Notes: a model not told the origin generated them from the sequence alone. Positions 54,531 to 63,882 are shown, numbered from the stretch's first letter. The stretch is DNA of 64,000 bases from Synechocystis sp. PCC 6714 (GCF_000478825.2 NZ_CP007542.1:2790001-2854000); one strand, 5' to 3'. Program-made: numbers and translations.

Positions 54531-56060
54531 ATGTTAGCAAGGGTTTGGAGTGCCTCTCTGTTCGGCATTGATGCCATTAAGGTTGGGGTGGAAGTAGATG
54601 TGTCCGGTGGGTTACCGGCGATCGCCGTGGTGGGATTGCCAGATACGGCGGTGCAAGAATCCCGGGAACGGGTCAAGGCGGCGTTAAAAAATGCCGGCTT
54701 TGCTTTTCCCGTACGACGTATTGTCATTAACCTTACCCCCGCAGATTTACGTAAAGAAGGCCCCAGCTTTGACTTACCGATTAGCATTGGTATTCTGGCA
54801 GCATCGGAACAGGTGGACGCCCAACTCTTGGGAGATTATCTGTTTTTAGGGGAAATGTCCTTGGATGGCAGTTTGCGGGCGATCGCCGGAGTTCTTCCCA
54901 TTGCGGCCACCGCTCAAAAAATGGGTTTAGCAGGCATGGTGGTCCCTTCGGGCAATGCCTTGGAAGCTTCGGTGGTGCAGGATCTAAAAGTCTATGGCTT
55001 TGACCACATCAAAGACGTGGTGGATTTTCTTAGTGCGCCGGAAAAATTTACCCCAGTCAATACCCAGAACGCTCAGCAACAGTTTAATAACCCTTTGCCC
55101 TGCTTGGATTTAAAAGATGTTAAAGGTCAGTCCCATGGCCGTCGAGCGCTGGAAATAGCAGCCGCAGGGGGCCATAACCTCATTTTTGTCGGTCCACCGG
55201 GCAGTGGTAAAACTATGTTGGCTCGTCGTTTACCGGGAATTTTGCCGCCGTTGCAGTTTGATGAAGCGTTGGAAGTGTCCCAAATCCATTCCGTGGCGGG
55301 TTTACTCAAAGAAAGAGGTCAGTTAATCCGCCAAAGGCCTTTTCGCAGTCCCCATCATTCCGCCTCTGGCCCTTCCTTGGTGGGGGGAGGCAGTTTTCCC
55401 AGGCCGGGGGAAATTTCCTTAGCCCATCGGGGAGTTCTGTTTTTAGACGAGTTGACGGAATTTAAACGCAATGTGTTGGAATTTTTGCGGCAACCTTTGG
55501 AGGACGGACAAGTAACCATTTCCCGCACTAGGCAAACCATCATGTTCCCAGCACAATTTACCCTCATTGCCAGCACCAATCCCTGTCCCTGTGGTTATTT
55601 TGGTGATCCAATTCAGCCCTGTTCCTGTTCTCCCCGGCAACGGGAGATGTATTGGTCAAAGCTTTCCGGACCACTAATGGACCGCATTGATCTACAGGTG
55701 GCGGTAAACCGTCTTAAGCCAGAGGAAATGACTAGGCAAAGCCAGGGGGAAGAGTCCCAGAAGGTACGGGAGCGGGTGGCCAAAGCTAGAGCCATGGCGA
55801 TCGCCAGATTTGGCCAAGGGAAGAAAATTAGTTGCAATGCAGAAATGCAAGCGGGACAATTACGCCAATTCTGCCAATTAGATGAACACTGCCGTCAGTT
55901 GCTGGAAGGAGCAATTAAAAAACTGGGACTTTCCGCCCGGGCCATGGACCGCATTTTGAAAGTGTCCCGTACCATCGCCGATCTAGGTCAATCAGAAAGT
56001 ATCCAAGCCTCCCATCTGGCGGAAGCCATTCAATACCGCACTTTGGATAGATTCACCTAA
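54531..56060 (+). CDS. comM: YifB/ComM-type Mg-chelatase-like AAA ATPase
   Basis: A 509-residue protein. The N-terminal Lon-like fold begins ARVWSASLFGIDAIKVGVEV with GLPDTAVQESRERVKAAL; the AAA module has Walker A LIFVGPPGSGKTMLARRLPG, the HHSASGPSLVGGG loop, Walker B RGVLFLDELTEF and IASTNPCPCGY with a Cys-rich insertion (CGYFGDPIQPCSCSPRQ). In naturally transformable bacteria ComM is a branch-migration helicase for integrating DNA; Synechocystis is naturally competent. ATG at 54531. Confidence 0.93.
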   Translation: MLARVWSASLFGIDAIKVGVEVDVSGGLPAIAVVGLPDTAVQESRERVKAALKNAGFAFPVRRIVINLTPADLRKEGPSFDLPISIGILAASEQVDAQLLGDYLFLGEMSLDGSLRAIAGVLPIAATAQKMGLAGMVVPSGNALEASVVQDLKVYGFDHIKDVVDFLSAPEKFTPVNTQNAQQQFNNPLPCLDLKDVKGQSHGRRALEIAAAGGHNLIFVGPPGSGKTMLARRLPGILPPLQFDEALEVSQIHSVAGLLKERGQLIRQRPFRSPHHSASGPSLVGGGSFPRPGEISLAHRGVLFLDELTEFKRNVLEFLRQPLEDGQVTISRTRQTIMFPAQFTLIASTNPCPCGYFGDPIQPCSCSPRQREMYWSKLSGPLMDRIDLQVAVNRLKPEEMTRQSQGEESQKVRERVAKARAMAIARFGQGKKISCNAEMQAGQLRQFCQLDEHCRQLLEGAIKKLGLSARAMDRILKVSRTIADLGQSESIQASHLAEAIQYRTLDRFT

Positions 56061-56083
56061 GACTTTGATTCACAGCCAATCAA

Positions 56084-56164
56084 TGCGGACGGGGAGACTC
56101 GAACTCCCACGCCAAAGACACTAGAACCTAAATCTAGCGCGTCTACCAATTCCGCCACGTCCGC
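56084..56164 (-). tRNA. trnL-UAG: tRNA-Leu (anticodon UAG)
   Basis: An 81-base class II tRNA on the minus strand. Acceptor GCGGACG pairs with CGTCCGC; the D arm has TTGGTAGACGC; anticodon stem CTAGA/TCTAG encloses loop TTTAGGT with anticodon TAG; a variable arm (TGTCTTTGGCGT) and the T loop TTCGAGT follow. CCA is not encoded. It reads CUA codons. Confidence 0.95.
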
Positions 56165-56328
56165 GTCCAGCCAATCATCCTATCATGATTCTTCTGATTT
56201 TTCTCCGCTATGGATAAGAATGGGATGTGACAATACTTGAATGCTTTCCCCCCCTGCTACCCCATCAATGAATTTAATTGCAGGATCTTGGAGCAAAAGT
56301 TTCCCAAGAACTTTGGTTAAAATAAGGT

Positions 56329-57273
56329 CTAGCTAGGGCCTTGATAGTACTCATGGGTAATGTAAGGGGGTTTTTCCACTGTGCCGATCGCTGGCCCTAC
56401 CTGCACTTCCATCCCTTCATCAACCAATTTAGTTTTGAGATAGCCCAACCCCGTTGAAGCCTCAACACTAGTCAAAATCCCTACCTTTTGTCCCCCTAGG
56501 GTAATGATGGTTCCCACTGGCACCGGGCGATCGAGGGCAATGCGCCACAATCGTTGTTTAACGCCTTGGTAAGTGTTAAGACGGGCAATGGTTTCCTGGC
56601 CAATGTAACAGCCCTTGGTGAAGGAAATAGCCCGCCATAGTCCAGCTTCGAGGGGATTATATTCTTCTGTCAGTTCTTTCCCTGCTTGGGGTCGGCCTTG
56701 GTGGATACGTAGACTCTCCCATTGGGTTGGGGTGATAACGGGTAAATCCCCCCAAAGTTTGCTAACCACCTCTCCGTGGGTTGTCGGAAAAATAACCGTA
56801 TAGCCAGGTAAATCTAATCCTGTTTGAGCTGAAATAAGTAATTCAATTCCCTCCACTGATTGGACGTGCCATTGATTGCCTAGGGGCAATGGCCAATCTG
56901 AATAAACTTCTCTAGCTTTATTCCCCACCAAAACCACGGCCTGATGACTAGTGGATAAATCTTTGAGCTCAACTTTGTCGAAGGGAAAAATAAATCGGTC
57001 CATCCACTGCCAGAGGAAATCTTTCTGGTCTATTCCCACCTGAATCCAAAGATCGTCGGGGCGTACATAAACGGTGGCTAACTCCAGAGCTCGGCCAGTG
57101 GAGTTGACGAAAACTGTCTCTAGCCATTCCCCTGTGGCCCTAGTTTCCACTGCATTGGTGGTCTGATTGTGCAAAAAGCGACAGCGGTCTTCCCCGTGTA
57201 AAGCGATTAAACCAAAGTCGAGCACAGAATAAAGCCAAGTTTGTTCGAGGTCAAGGGGATGGGCCATGGGCAT
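56329..57273 (-). CDS. ygfZ: Folate-binding YgfZ/GcvT-like protein
   Basis: A 314-residue protein of the YgfZ/GcvT family, folate-dependent factors that help repair or assemble certain iron-sulphur enzymes. The signature KGCYIGQETIARLNTYQGV is present, with YNPLEAGLWRAISF before it and FLHNQTTNAVETRATGEWLE near the N-terminus. Catalytic residues of true aminomethyltransferases are not expected here. ATG at 57273; another ATG lies two codons later. It lies downstream of tRNA-Leu on the same strand with 164 bases between. Confidence 0.88.
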   Translation of the reverse strand: MPMAHPLDLEQTWLYSVLDFGLIALHGEDRCRFLHNQTTNAVETRATGEWLETVFVNSTGRALELATVYVRPDDLWIQVGIDQKDFLWQWMDRFIFPFDKVELKDLSTSHQAVVLVGNKAREVYSDWPLPLGNQWHVQSVEGIELLISAQTGLDLPGYTVIFPTTHGEVVSKLWGDLPVITPTQWESLRIHQGRPQAGKELTEEYNPLEAGLWRAISFTKGCYIGQETIARLNTYQGVKQRLWRIALDRPVPVGTIITLGGQKVGILTSVEASTGLGYLKTKLVDEGMEVQVGPAIGTVEKPPYITHEYYQGPS

Positions 57274-57393
57274 TTATAAAAGTAAAAACTTAATCGTTAG
57301 TATTCTAGATCGCTGTTGTATTTTTTGCCCATTGATGGGAGATCAAAAAAAGGTGTGAAATTAACCAATTAATCATTGAAACTCTAGTAGTCT

Positions 57394-58023
57394 TTATGGA
57401 CTGGTTTGGAAAATGAACGTTACTAAATCCCCTTTGCCTAAAGAAAGGCGATCGCCAGGGCGGAGTAAATGGCGGTTACCAGGGGGAAGAGCACTGTGGT
57501 TTACGTAGGTACCATTGGCGCTGCCCGCATCCTCCAGGAAATAATTTTCCCCTTCCACACGGATATCCGCATGGACCCTGGATACCACATCGGAATTGGC
57601 AAAACCAGAGACGTCAATGTCCGGTGGCACCTTATCGTTGGGTTTACCCAGATGGATCACCGTCAGGCCCGTGGGAATTACCAAAGTGGTTTGGGTTTGC
57701 ACATGGACAAGGAAAGCTCCCTGGGATTGCAGTTGGGTTCCCATCGGTGGGGGAGCAGGGGAAGGGGAGGGAATAGCGGGAATTGGTTCGTTATTTTCTG
57801 GCGCTGTGGCGATGGGAGGGGGGAGTGCTTCCTCGTCGGGGGCACTAGTGGCCAACTGTTGGGGATCAATGGTCTGTCCACAATTGCCGCAAAAGGTGGC
57901 ATCACTTTGCACAGGACTACCGCAATGGGGACAGGGCATGGAGGTGGGTAAGGGAGTAAAGCAAGCTTCACATTGGATAGCCCCTTCCGGGTTGATGTGA
58001 TTACAGGTGGGACAGACAGCCAT
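57394..58023 (-). CDS. Double zinc-ribbon FHA-domain protein
   Basis: A 209-residue protein from the ATG at 58023; a TTG at 58053 is in frame upstream. The N-terminus has two zinc ribbons (AVCPTCNHIN...CEACF and PCPHCGSPV...CGNCGQ), followed by a Pro-rich linker of about 50 residues. The C-terminal half is an FHA phosphothreonine-binding domain: HLGKPND, SDVVSRVHADIRVEG and EDAGSANGTYVNHSALPPGN. It should read phosphorylated partners in a kinase/phosphatase pathway. The zinc-ribbon pair resembles that of the PP2C protein at 819-2825. It is divergent from minC, 206 bases apart. Confidence 0.88.
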   Translation of the reverse strand: MAVCPTCNHINPEGAIQCEACFTPLPTSMPCPHCGSPVQSDATFCGNCGQTIDPQQLATSAPDEEALPPPIATAPENNEPIPAIPSPSPAPPPMGTQLQSQGAFLVHVQTQTTLVIPTGLTVIHLGKPNDKVPPDIDVSGFANSDVVSRVHADIRVEGENYFLEDAGSANGTYVNHSALPPGNRHLLRPGDRLSLGKGDLVTFIFQTSP

Positions 58024-58229
58024 AGGTAACGAGGGATTAATGTTAGAAGCCAAAATATGGCAGGATTCTCCCCAATTCTAATGAAAAAGTTGAGGTTCCC
58101 CATCAATCCCAGGGCTAGATTTAAGACGATTCACCCCTATGCAAACTGTCCCTTGGGGGGAAGACTGTCGGGGAAAGCAAAATGCTAAGGTAAAGGGCGA
58201 TCCTAAGGTGAAATTCTAAATTTGTTTTG

Positions 58230-58973
58230 ATGAGTGACGACGCCCCCCACCCTGAATGGCAATTGGCTCCCCAGGAAAACTTTGTCCGATTATCTTTGAT
58301 CCTCCCGACGGTAACAGCGTCCGTTGACTCCCCCACCTTGGTGTTTTCCCATCAACAATTGCAACAAAGTTTGGCCAATTATCTCCGTATTATGGCGGGA
58401 CGATGGGGGGATAAAACCCTAGTGCGATTGGCCCTCAACAACCAATTGTTAGATACTAGGCAACTCCAGGCGATCGCCACTGGGCTAAAAGAGCAAAACT
58501 TGACCCTGCAATGGGTGGAAACCAACCGTCGTCAAACCGCCGTAGCCGCCGCTAGTGCCGGATTTTCCGTCGACCAAACCCTGGTGGAAAAACCCCTAGT
58601 GGATCCCTCCGAGCCCCCACCATCCCCCAAACCTCTGGTGGTGCGCCATACCCTCCGCTCCGGGGGGGAAATTCGCCATGGGGGAGATGTGGTAATCATT
58701 GGCGATGTCAATCCAGGCAGTAGCATTGTCGCGGACGGTGATATTCTCATTTGGGGCTGTTTACGGGGTGTTGCCCATGCTGGCGCTAAGGGCAATGATC
58801 AGGCTGTTATTATGATTCTGCGCTTGGCTGCCTGTCAGATCCGCATTGGCGATCGCCTAGCGAGGGTGGGGGCCGATGCCGTTGATCGTCGGGAGCCCGA
58901 AATCGCTTATATTACTTCAGAAGGTATCCGTCTGACCCCGGTGCGTCAGTTTCAGCGTTCTGCTCTGTCATAA
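58230..58973 (+). CDS. minC: Septum-site determining protein MinC
   Basis: A 247-residue MinC: the N-terminal MinC_N fold (LVRLALNNQLLDTRQLQAIA) and a C-terminal beta-helix with TLRSGGEIRHGGDVVIIGDV, NPGSSIVADGDILIWGCLRG and AHAGAKGNDQAVIMILRL. It inhibits FtsZ ring assembly away from midcell when recruited by MinD. The ATG at 58230 is preferred over the TTG one codon earlier. It heads the minCDE run. Confidence 0.95.
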   Translation: MSDDAPHPEWQLAPQENFVRLSLILPTVTASVDSPTLVFSHQQLQQSLANYLRIMAGRWGDKTLVRLALNNQLLDTRQLQAIATGLKEQNLTLQWVETNRRQTAVAAASAGFSVDQTLVEKPLVDPSEPPPSPKPLVVRHTLRSGGEIRHGGDVVIIGDVNPGSSIVADGDILIWGCLRGVAHAGAKGNDQAVIMILRLAACQIRIGDRLARVGADAVDRREPEIAYITSEGIRLTPVRQFQRSALS

Positions 58974-59049
58974 AACTTTGCGCCTTTGCCAACTGAACAT
59001 TAACTAACAGTTTCCAGTCCAAGTTATTACCGCACGTTATCAGCCAACT

Positions 59050-59850
59050 ATGAATCGGATTATTGTTGTCACTTCGGGCAAAGGTGGAGTCGGAAAAACC
59101 ACCACCACCGCCAATTTGGGAGCGGCCCTAGCTCGATTGGGGAAAAAAGTTGTCCTGATTGATGCGGATTTTGGTTTACGTAACCTGGATCTACTGTTGG
59201 GCTTAGAACAACGTATTGTTTACACCGCTATCGACGTTTTAGCCGACGAATGCACCATCGATAAAGCTCTGGTAAAGGATAAACGCTTGCCTAATTTGGT
59301 ACTCCTTCCTGCCGCTCAAAATCGCTCCAAAGATGCCATTAATGCCGAACAAATGCAGTCTTTGGTGGGACAACTCAAAGATAAGTTTGATTACATTATC
59401 ATTGACTGTCCTGCTGGCATCGAAGCAGGTTTTCGCAATGCGGTGGCTCCGGCCCAGGAGGCGATCATTGTCACCACTCCGGAAATGTCAGCGGTACGGG
59501 ATGCAGACCGGGTAATTGGTCTTTTGGAAGCAGAAGACATTGGCAAAATTAGCTTGATTGTTAACCGCCTACGGCCAGAAATGGTACAACTCAATCAAAT
59601 GATTAGTGTGGAAGATATTTTGGACCTTTTAGCGGTGCCCTTAATCGGTATCTTGCCAGACGATCAAAAAATCATTATTTCCACCAATAAAGGGGAGCCT
59701 TTAGTAATGGAAGAAAAGTTATCGGTGCCGGGGCTCGCATTTCAAAATATTGCCCGGCGGCTGGAAGGGCAAGATATACCTTTTTTGGATTTTATGGCCG
59801 CCCACAATACTTTACTCAACCGTATCCGCCGTCGTCTCTTGGGGGGTTAA
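59050..59850 (+). CDS. minD: Septum-site determining ATPase MinD
   Basis: A 266-residue MinD: deviant Walker A VTSGKGGVGKTTTTANLG, LIDADFGLRNLDLLLG and IIIDCPAGIEAGFRNA as switch regions. The C-terminal membrane-targeting helix (LLNRIRRRLLGG) is present. It recruits MinC to the membrane and is released by MinE. ATG at 59050. 76 bases after minC, 57 before minE. Confidence 0.97.
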   Translation: MNRIIVVTSGKGGVGKTTTTANLGAALARLGKKVVLIDADFGLRNLDLLLGLEQRIVYTAIDVLADECTIDKALVKDKRLPNLVLLPAAQNRSKDAINAEQMQSLVGQLKDKFDYIIIDCPAGIEAGFRNAVAPAQEAIIVTTPEMSAVRDADRVIGLLEAEDIGKISLIVNRLRPEMVQLNQMISVEDILDLLAVPLIGILPDDQKIIISTNKGEPLVMEEKLSVPGLAFQNIARRLEGQDIPFLDFMAAHNTLLNRIRRRLLGG

Positions 59851-59907
59851 TGCCGTCGATTTTCCCTTTTTCCGTTATGACCTAACAGCCAGTGAGCGAA
59901 AACCAGC

Positions 59908-60207
59908 ATGATTTTGGAATTGATTGAAAGGCTCTTTAGCCGGAGTGGCAAAAATAGCGGCGAAGATGCCCGTCGGAGGCTAAAGTTGGTCATTGCCAAT
60001 GATCGCTCAGGACTCAGTCCGGAAATGATGGAAGAAATGCGGCGGGAAATTGTGGAGGTGGTCAGCCGCTATGTGGAAATTGACCCTAGGGAGATGGAAT
60101 TTTCCCTGGAAAGTGATCAGCGCATGACGGCGTTAATTGCTAATTTGCCCGTGCGTCGGGTTAAAAGAACCAGGGCAAAATCCCAACCAGAAGCGCAAGA
60201 AGGTTAG
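59908..60207 (+). CDS. minE: Cell division topological specificity factor MinE
   Basis: A 99-residue MinE: N-terminal LIELIERLFSRSGKNSGEDA then RRLKLVIANDRSGLSPEMM, and the topology domain VVSRYVEIDPREMEFSLESD. It stimulates the MinD ATPase and so drives pole-to-pole Min dynamics. ATG at 59908. It completes the minC-minD-minE operon. Confidence 0.96.
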   Translation: MILELIERLFSRSGKNSGEDARRRLKLVIANDRSGLSPEMMEEMRREIVEVVSRYVEIDPREMEFSLESDQRMTALIANLPVRRVKRTRAKSQPEAQEG

Positions 60208-60216
60208 GGGTTAATC

Positions 60217-60441
60217 TTGGTTAATATCGATTTCTTGACGGTCTTTACCAATTTATCTGTTGTAACCCAAGCATTAATCCTAGGTACGGCCCATTGTTTA
60301 CTGGGACTCACCGCCACGGCGATCGCCTATGGTAAGGGCTATAGTTTAAGTCGTTGGCTGGCGATCGGTTTGATTGGCGGTACACCGGCCTTGGTAGCAG
60401 CCATCTTGCTCAAGACTAAGGAAGATTCAGACAGCCAGTGA
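60217..60441 (+). CDS. Small membrane protein downstream of minE
   Basis: A 74-residue protein starting at TTG (60217), nine bases after minE, so probably part of the same operon. Two hydrophobic spans are likely: VVTQALILGTAHCLLGLTAT and LAIGLIGGTPALVAAILLK, with a short charged tail (TKEDSDSQ). I do not recognise a family. A role with the Min proteins is suggested only by position. Confidence 0.6.
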   Translation: MVNIDFLTVFTNLSVVTQALILGTAHCLLGLTATAIAYGKGYSLSRWLAIGLIGGTPALVAAILLKTKEDSDSQ

Positions 60442-60488
60442 ATGGTTTGGGGATGTCAAAATGGTTATTTATGGCTGTTTCGCAGTTT

Positions 60489-60585
60489 TATGGTCAATCA
60501 AAGTAAGATTAAGACTACCAAGGTCTTTACCAAAGAAGCTTTTAGCCCTGGTTAGTGTCTTACCCTCAATTAAATCAACTATAAG
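60489..60585 (+). mobile_element. Miniature inverted-repeat element (copy B), TA-flanked
   Basis: A 97-base match to copy A at 35176-35272, same length and orientation, with seven mismatches by eye, all transitions. The 91-base element (60491-60581) is flanked by TA at 60489-60490 and 60582-60583. Its right border lies four bases from the stop codon of gad. It carries no coding sequence. Confidence 0.85.
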
Positions 60586-60586
60586 A

Positions 60587-61990
60587 CTAATGGCTGAAGT
60601 GGGATCCCCCTTGTTTTGGTTTATGGTCTGGTTGACTGACAAAATAGGCGATCGCCCTTTCCATGTCCGCTAGCAAAATATCGGCCATATCCCGACTAAA
60701 ACCCTCTTTGACCACAATCCTTTGCACTACTAAATCATCACGGTTTTTGGGCATGGGATAGGCAGGCGCCAACCAACCCCGTTCCCGCAATTTGTCGGCC
60801 ATGTCGTAGAGGGTGTAACAACTATGGGCCAACACGTCATCCTTCAATTTCCAGGCGAAAACCGGAATGTCGCCGCCATCGGTGAGCAGTTCAAAGGGCC
60901 CCAATTGGGCGATTTTGCTGGATAAGTATAGAGCCGTATCTCGACAGGCCTGCTGAATTTTACGATAACCTTCTTTGCCTAAACGGAGAAAGTTGTAATA
61001 CTGGGCCACTACCTGATTGCCAGGACGGGAAAAGTTGAGGGCAAAATTGGGCAAATCTCCCCCCAAATAGCTGCAATGGAAAATCAATTCCTCTGGTAAT
61101 TCTTCCTTATCCCGCCAGATAATCCAGCCCACCCCTGGATAAACTAAACCGTACTTATGTCCAGAAGTATTGATGGATTTCACCCAGGGTAAACGAAAAT
61201 CCCAGCGTAAATCTGGGTCTAGAAAGGGCGCAATGAAACCGCCACTGGCGGCATCCACATGCAGGGGCACCTGCCAGCCTGTTCTCTCATTTAATATTTC
61301 TAGGGCATCGTTAAGCGCTTCAATGGGTTCGTAACTGCCGTCAAAGGTGCTACCTAAAATGCCAATTACACCAATGGTATTTTCGTCGATTAATTTAACT
61401 GCCTCGTCAGGACTAATATGGTACCGATCGCCTTCCATGGGCACAAAGCGGGGTTCGACTTCCCAATAACGGCAAAACTTTTCCCAACAAACCTGGACAT
61501 TAATACCCATAACCAGATTAGGGCGATCGCCTGATTTTCCCTCGATCTGTCGACGTTTTCGCCATTTCCACTTCATGGCCATGCCCCCCAACATCGCCGC
61601 TTCACTGGAGCCAATGGTGGAACAGCCAGTAGCCTCAGCATTTTCCGGGGCATTCCAAAGTCGGGACAAAATATTGACGCACCGCAACTCAATTTCTGCC
61701 GTTTGGGGATACTCATCCTTATCGATCATATTTTTATCGAAGGTATCCGCCATCAGTTGCCGGGCTTCCGGCTCCATCCAAGTGGTAACGAAAGTGGCTA
61801 AGTTCAAACGGGAATTGCCATCTAGGCCCAGTTCATCGTGGATCAGGTTATAGGCGATCGCCGGCAGCATTTCCGTTTCCGGCATTTCGTACTTGCTCAC
61901 GGGGTTGACCAATCCCCGGGCCGCATAGGTGGGGGTCAGTAGGCTTTCTAATGGGCTGAGTTGGTTGAGGTCAATTTTTTTATGCACCAT
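60587..61990 (-). CDS. gad: Glutamate decarboxylase
   Basis: A 467-residue PLP enzyme that decarboxylates glutamate to GABA. Signatures: CSTIGSSEAAMLGGMAMKWK, PLHVDAASGGFIAPFLDPDL, and SINTSGHKYGLVYPGVGWI with the PLP-binding Lys in SGHKYG. In Synechocystis, GABA can feed a shunt around the incomplete TCA cycle. ATG at 61990, length standard for bacterial GadB. The nitrilase-family gene lies 33 bases upstream on the same strand, suggesting co-transcription. Confidence 0.95.
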   Translation of the reverse strand: MVHKKIDLNQLSPLESLLTPTYAARGLVNPVSKYEMPETEMLPAIAYNLIHDELGLDGNSRLNLATFVTTWMEPEARQLMADTFDKNMIDKDEYPQTAEIELRCVNILSRLWNAPENAEATGCSTIGSSEAAMLGGMAMKWKWRKRRQIEGKSGDRPNLVMGINVQVCWEKFCRYWEVEPRFVPMEGDRYHISPDEAVKLIDENTIGVIGILGSTFDGSYEPIEALNDALEILNERTGWQVPLHVDAASGGFIAPFLDPDLRWDFRLPWVKSINTSGHKYGLVYPGVGWIIWRDKEELPEELIFHCSYLGGDLPNFALNFSRPGNQVVAQYYNFLRLGKEGYRKIQQACRDTALYLSSKIAQLGPFELLTDGGDIPVFAWKLKDDVLAHSCYTLYDMADKLRERGWLAPAYPMPKNRDDLVVQRIVVKEGFSRDMADILLADMERAIAYFVSQPDHKPKQGGSHFSH

Positions 61991-62023
61991 GGCAACACGG
62001 GGAATAACAGGTTAAGACTCCCT

Positions 62024-62989
62024 TCAGGTTAACTTGCTGGCCAAAGACCCATACAGATTTGATTGGCGATCGACCAGATAATTAGTTTGTTCTGGATGGA
62101 GGGAAACATAATCTGCAGAGACACAATCGGCAATGAGTAAACTTTCTTCGTTACGGGGATGGAGCAAAAGGTCACCGTGGGGCCCGGCAATGACACTGTT
62201 ACCCAAATATTCCCCCACCAATACCATTTCCCCTTGGGCATTGAGCCTGGTTTCGCCCCCAGCCCGATTGCAATAGGCAACAAAAATGTGGTTTTCCAAA
62301 GCCCGCACGGGAATGACGTTCTGGGACACATCGGGATAGGGAATTTTTGTCCTTTCCCCAGTGGATAACAAGGTCCAAATATCCGCCGCTGTGGGGATAA
62401 TCACCAATTTTGCTCCCCTCAGGGCAAGAATACGGGTCAATTCGGCAAATTCTGCTTCATAACAGTTCAATAAACCAATGGGAAAACCATTAACTTGATG
62501 GACCGTAAAAGCTTTGCCCTCTTCTTTATGGCGATGACCCCGGGAGTAAATTTTGCTTTCGTCGGGGCCCCAGAGATGGGTTTTGCGATAGGTTTTGAGT
62601 AATTCTCCCTGGTCATCGAACAGGTTAATGCTGTCGTAATAATGGGTTTCCCCATCAATTATCGCCTTTTCGGGGTAGGGACAAATGATGGCCATCTGAT
62701 ATTTTTGCGCCAGTTGCCCCACTTGGGCCATGGTCTCACCATCCCTGGCGATCGCCAATTGATGGACTTCTTGGGGAGAAAGGGCGTAACCAGTTAGATA
62801 AAGTTCGGCAAAACTAATTAGCTGGGCACCAAAACCGTTGGCTCCCTGGATGGCCTCTTCCATTTTTGCCAGGTAATAGGCGATGGCCTCAGCATTACCA
62901 ATGGGGCCCCCTTGGTTTTGGTAAATAGCGAGCCTGACTCCGGTGCCGGGAGCGGGCGGTTGGGGGTGAATGCGAGTGAGGTAAAGCAT
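62024..62989 (-). CDS. Nitrilase-superfamily carbon-nitrogen hydrolase
   Basis: A 321-residue member of the nitrilase/amidase superfamily. The catalytic triad is visible: Glu in ISFAELYLTG, Lys in TYRKTHLWGPDESK and Cys in GLLNCYEAEFAELTR. Many members are omega-amidases, N-carbamoyl-putrescine amidases or aliphatic amidases, and sequence alone does not choose. ATG at 62989. It lies between ureD (7-base gap) and gad (33-base gap) on one strand, so nitrogen-compound metabolism is plausible. Confidence 0.88.
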   Translation of the reverse strand: MLYLTRIHPQPPAPGTGVRLAIYQNQGGPIGNAEAIAYYLAKMEEAIQGANGFGAQLISFAELYLTGYALSPQEVHQLAIARDGETMAQVGQLAQKYQMAIICPYPEKAIIDGETHYYDSINLFDDQGELLKTYRKTHLWGPDESKIYSRGHRHKEEGKAFTVHQVNGFPIGLLNCYEAEFAELTRILALRGAKLVIIPTAADIWTLLSTGERTKIPYPDVSQNVIPVRALENHIFVAYCNRAGGETRLNAQGEMVLVGEYLGNSVIAGPHGDLLLHPRNEESLLIADCVSADYVSLHPEQTNYLVDRQSNLYGSLASKLT

Positions 62990-62996
62990 GGGCTGA

Positions 62997-63839
62997 TTAG
63001 CTCATTGAGTTTAATTGACTGAGTTGGGTAAAAATATCCTTAGCTTCTTGGGTCGAATCTCCCCGATAGCGAGCAATTAACCCCTGGGTGGCAGTCATAC
63101 TCAAACCCCACTGCGGTGATCGCCCGGAGGAATGGATTCGGGGCTTGATTAACTCCCGGGCCTGATTAACTAAATTTTGGTCAAAGGAAAGGCTCAAATC
63201 CACATAGGTGCCCAGACAGGCAAAACCCCCTAAGGCGTTGGGGGAAGTATGAAGTTGTTCCGAACCAATTAACTGTTGCCTTTCCCCCCAAATTAATTTA
63301 TCCCCCTGCCAAACTTCCCACCTCGATCGCCAATGGCCCTGGGTAAATTTTTCTCCCCTGGCGGTGCGGCCCAAACGAACAATTTCCCAACCTTTAAACT
63401 GAGCCTGTTCCTGGAGCTGAATGCAAAAGTTTTGTTGGTATCGAGCTTGGTCAAAAATAATTGTTTCCTGGGGACACCACAGCACTGAAGCCCCCGTTTC
63501 CAACTCTAGGTTAACTCTCTGTTCACTCCATGGCCCGACACTGCGATAAATTTTTCCCGCTGAAGCACTGGTGAAACACACATCACTCTGGGCTTCCAAA
63601 ATAATTTCATACCCCAGGCGATCGCCCCCCACCATGCCGCCTCCAGTATGGAGCAACATGGTTTGACATTGGCCAGTATTATCCGGGTAAAAAGACCGCT
63701 GTACTTTGAGGGGAGCCTGCACCAAGCATTCAACCATGCGGGTACGGTGCCCCGGACGGTCATAACGGAGTCGGAGATCTGCCTGCCAGGGGGCGGAAGC
63801 GTTAACAGTGGAAGCACTCAGCAAAGAATTTGCACTCAA
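62997..63839 (-). CDS. ureD: Urease accessory protein UreD
   Basis: About 280 residues. UreD blocks are LRYDRPGHRTRMVECLVQAP, MLLHTGGGMVGGDRLGYEII, SASAGKIYRSVGPWSEQRVN and LWCPQETIIFDQARYQQNF. With UreF and UreG it forms the scaffold that delivers nickel to apo-urease. No ATG lies at the N-terminus; TTG codons at 63839 and 63824 are candidates, so the start is uncertain. The other ure genes are not nearby, as in Synechocystis where they are scattered. Confidence 0.92.
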   Translation of the reverse strand: MSANSLLSASTVNASAPWQADLRLRYDRPGHRTRMVECLVQAPLKVQRSFYPDNTGQCQTMLLHTGGGMVGGDRLGYEIILEAQSDVCFTSASAGKIYRSVGPWSEQRVNLELETGASVLWCPQETIIFDQARYQQNFCIQLQEQAQFKGWEIVRLGRTARGEKFTQGHWRSRWEVWQGDKLIWGERQQLIGSEQLHTSPNALGGFACLGTYVDLSLSFDQNLVNQARELIKPRIHSSGRSPQWGLSMTATQGLIARYRGDSTQEAKDIFTQLSQLNSMS

Positions 63840-63882
63840 TCAATTGAGCAAAGGAAAATAACTTAGTCCTGCCCAGGGGAGC

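Noticed and set aside
60461-60673. A 70-residue reading frame running through the second miniature element
   Set aside because: It overlaps the end of gad on the other strand and consists of element sequence; no family resemblance.
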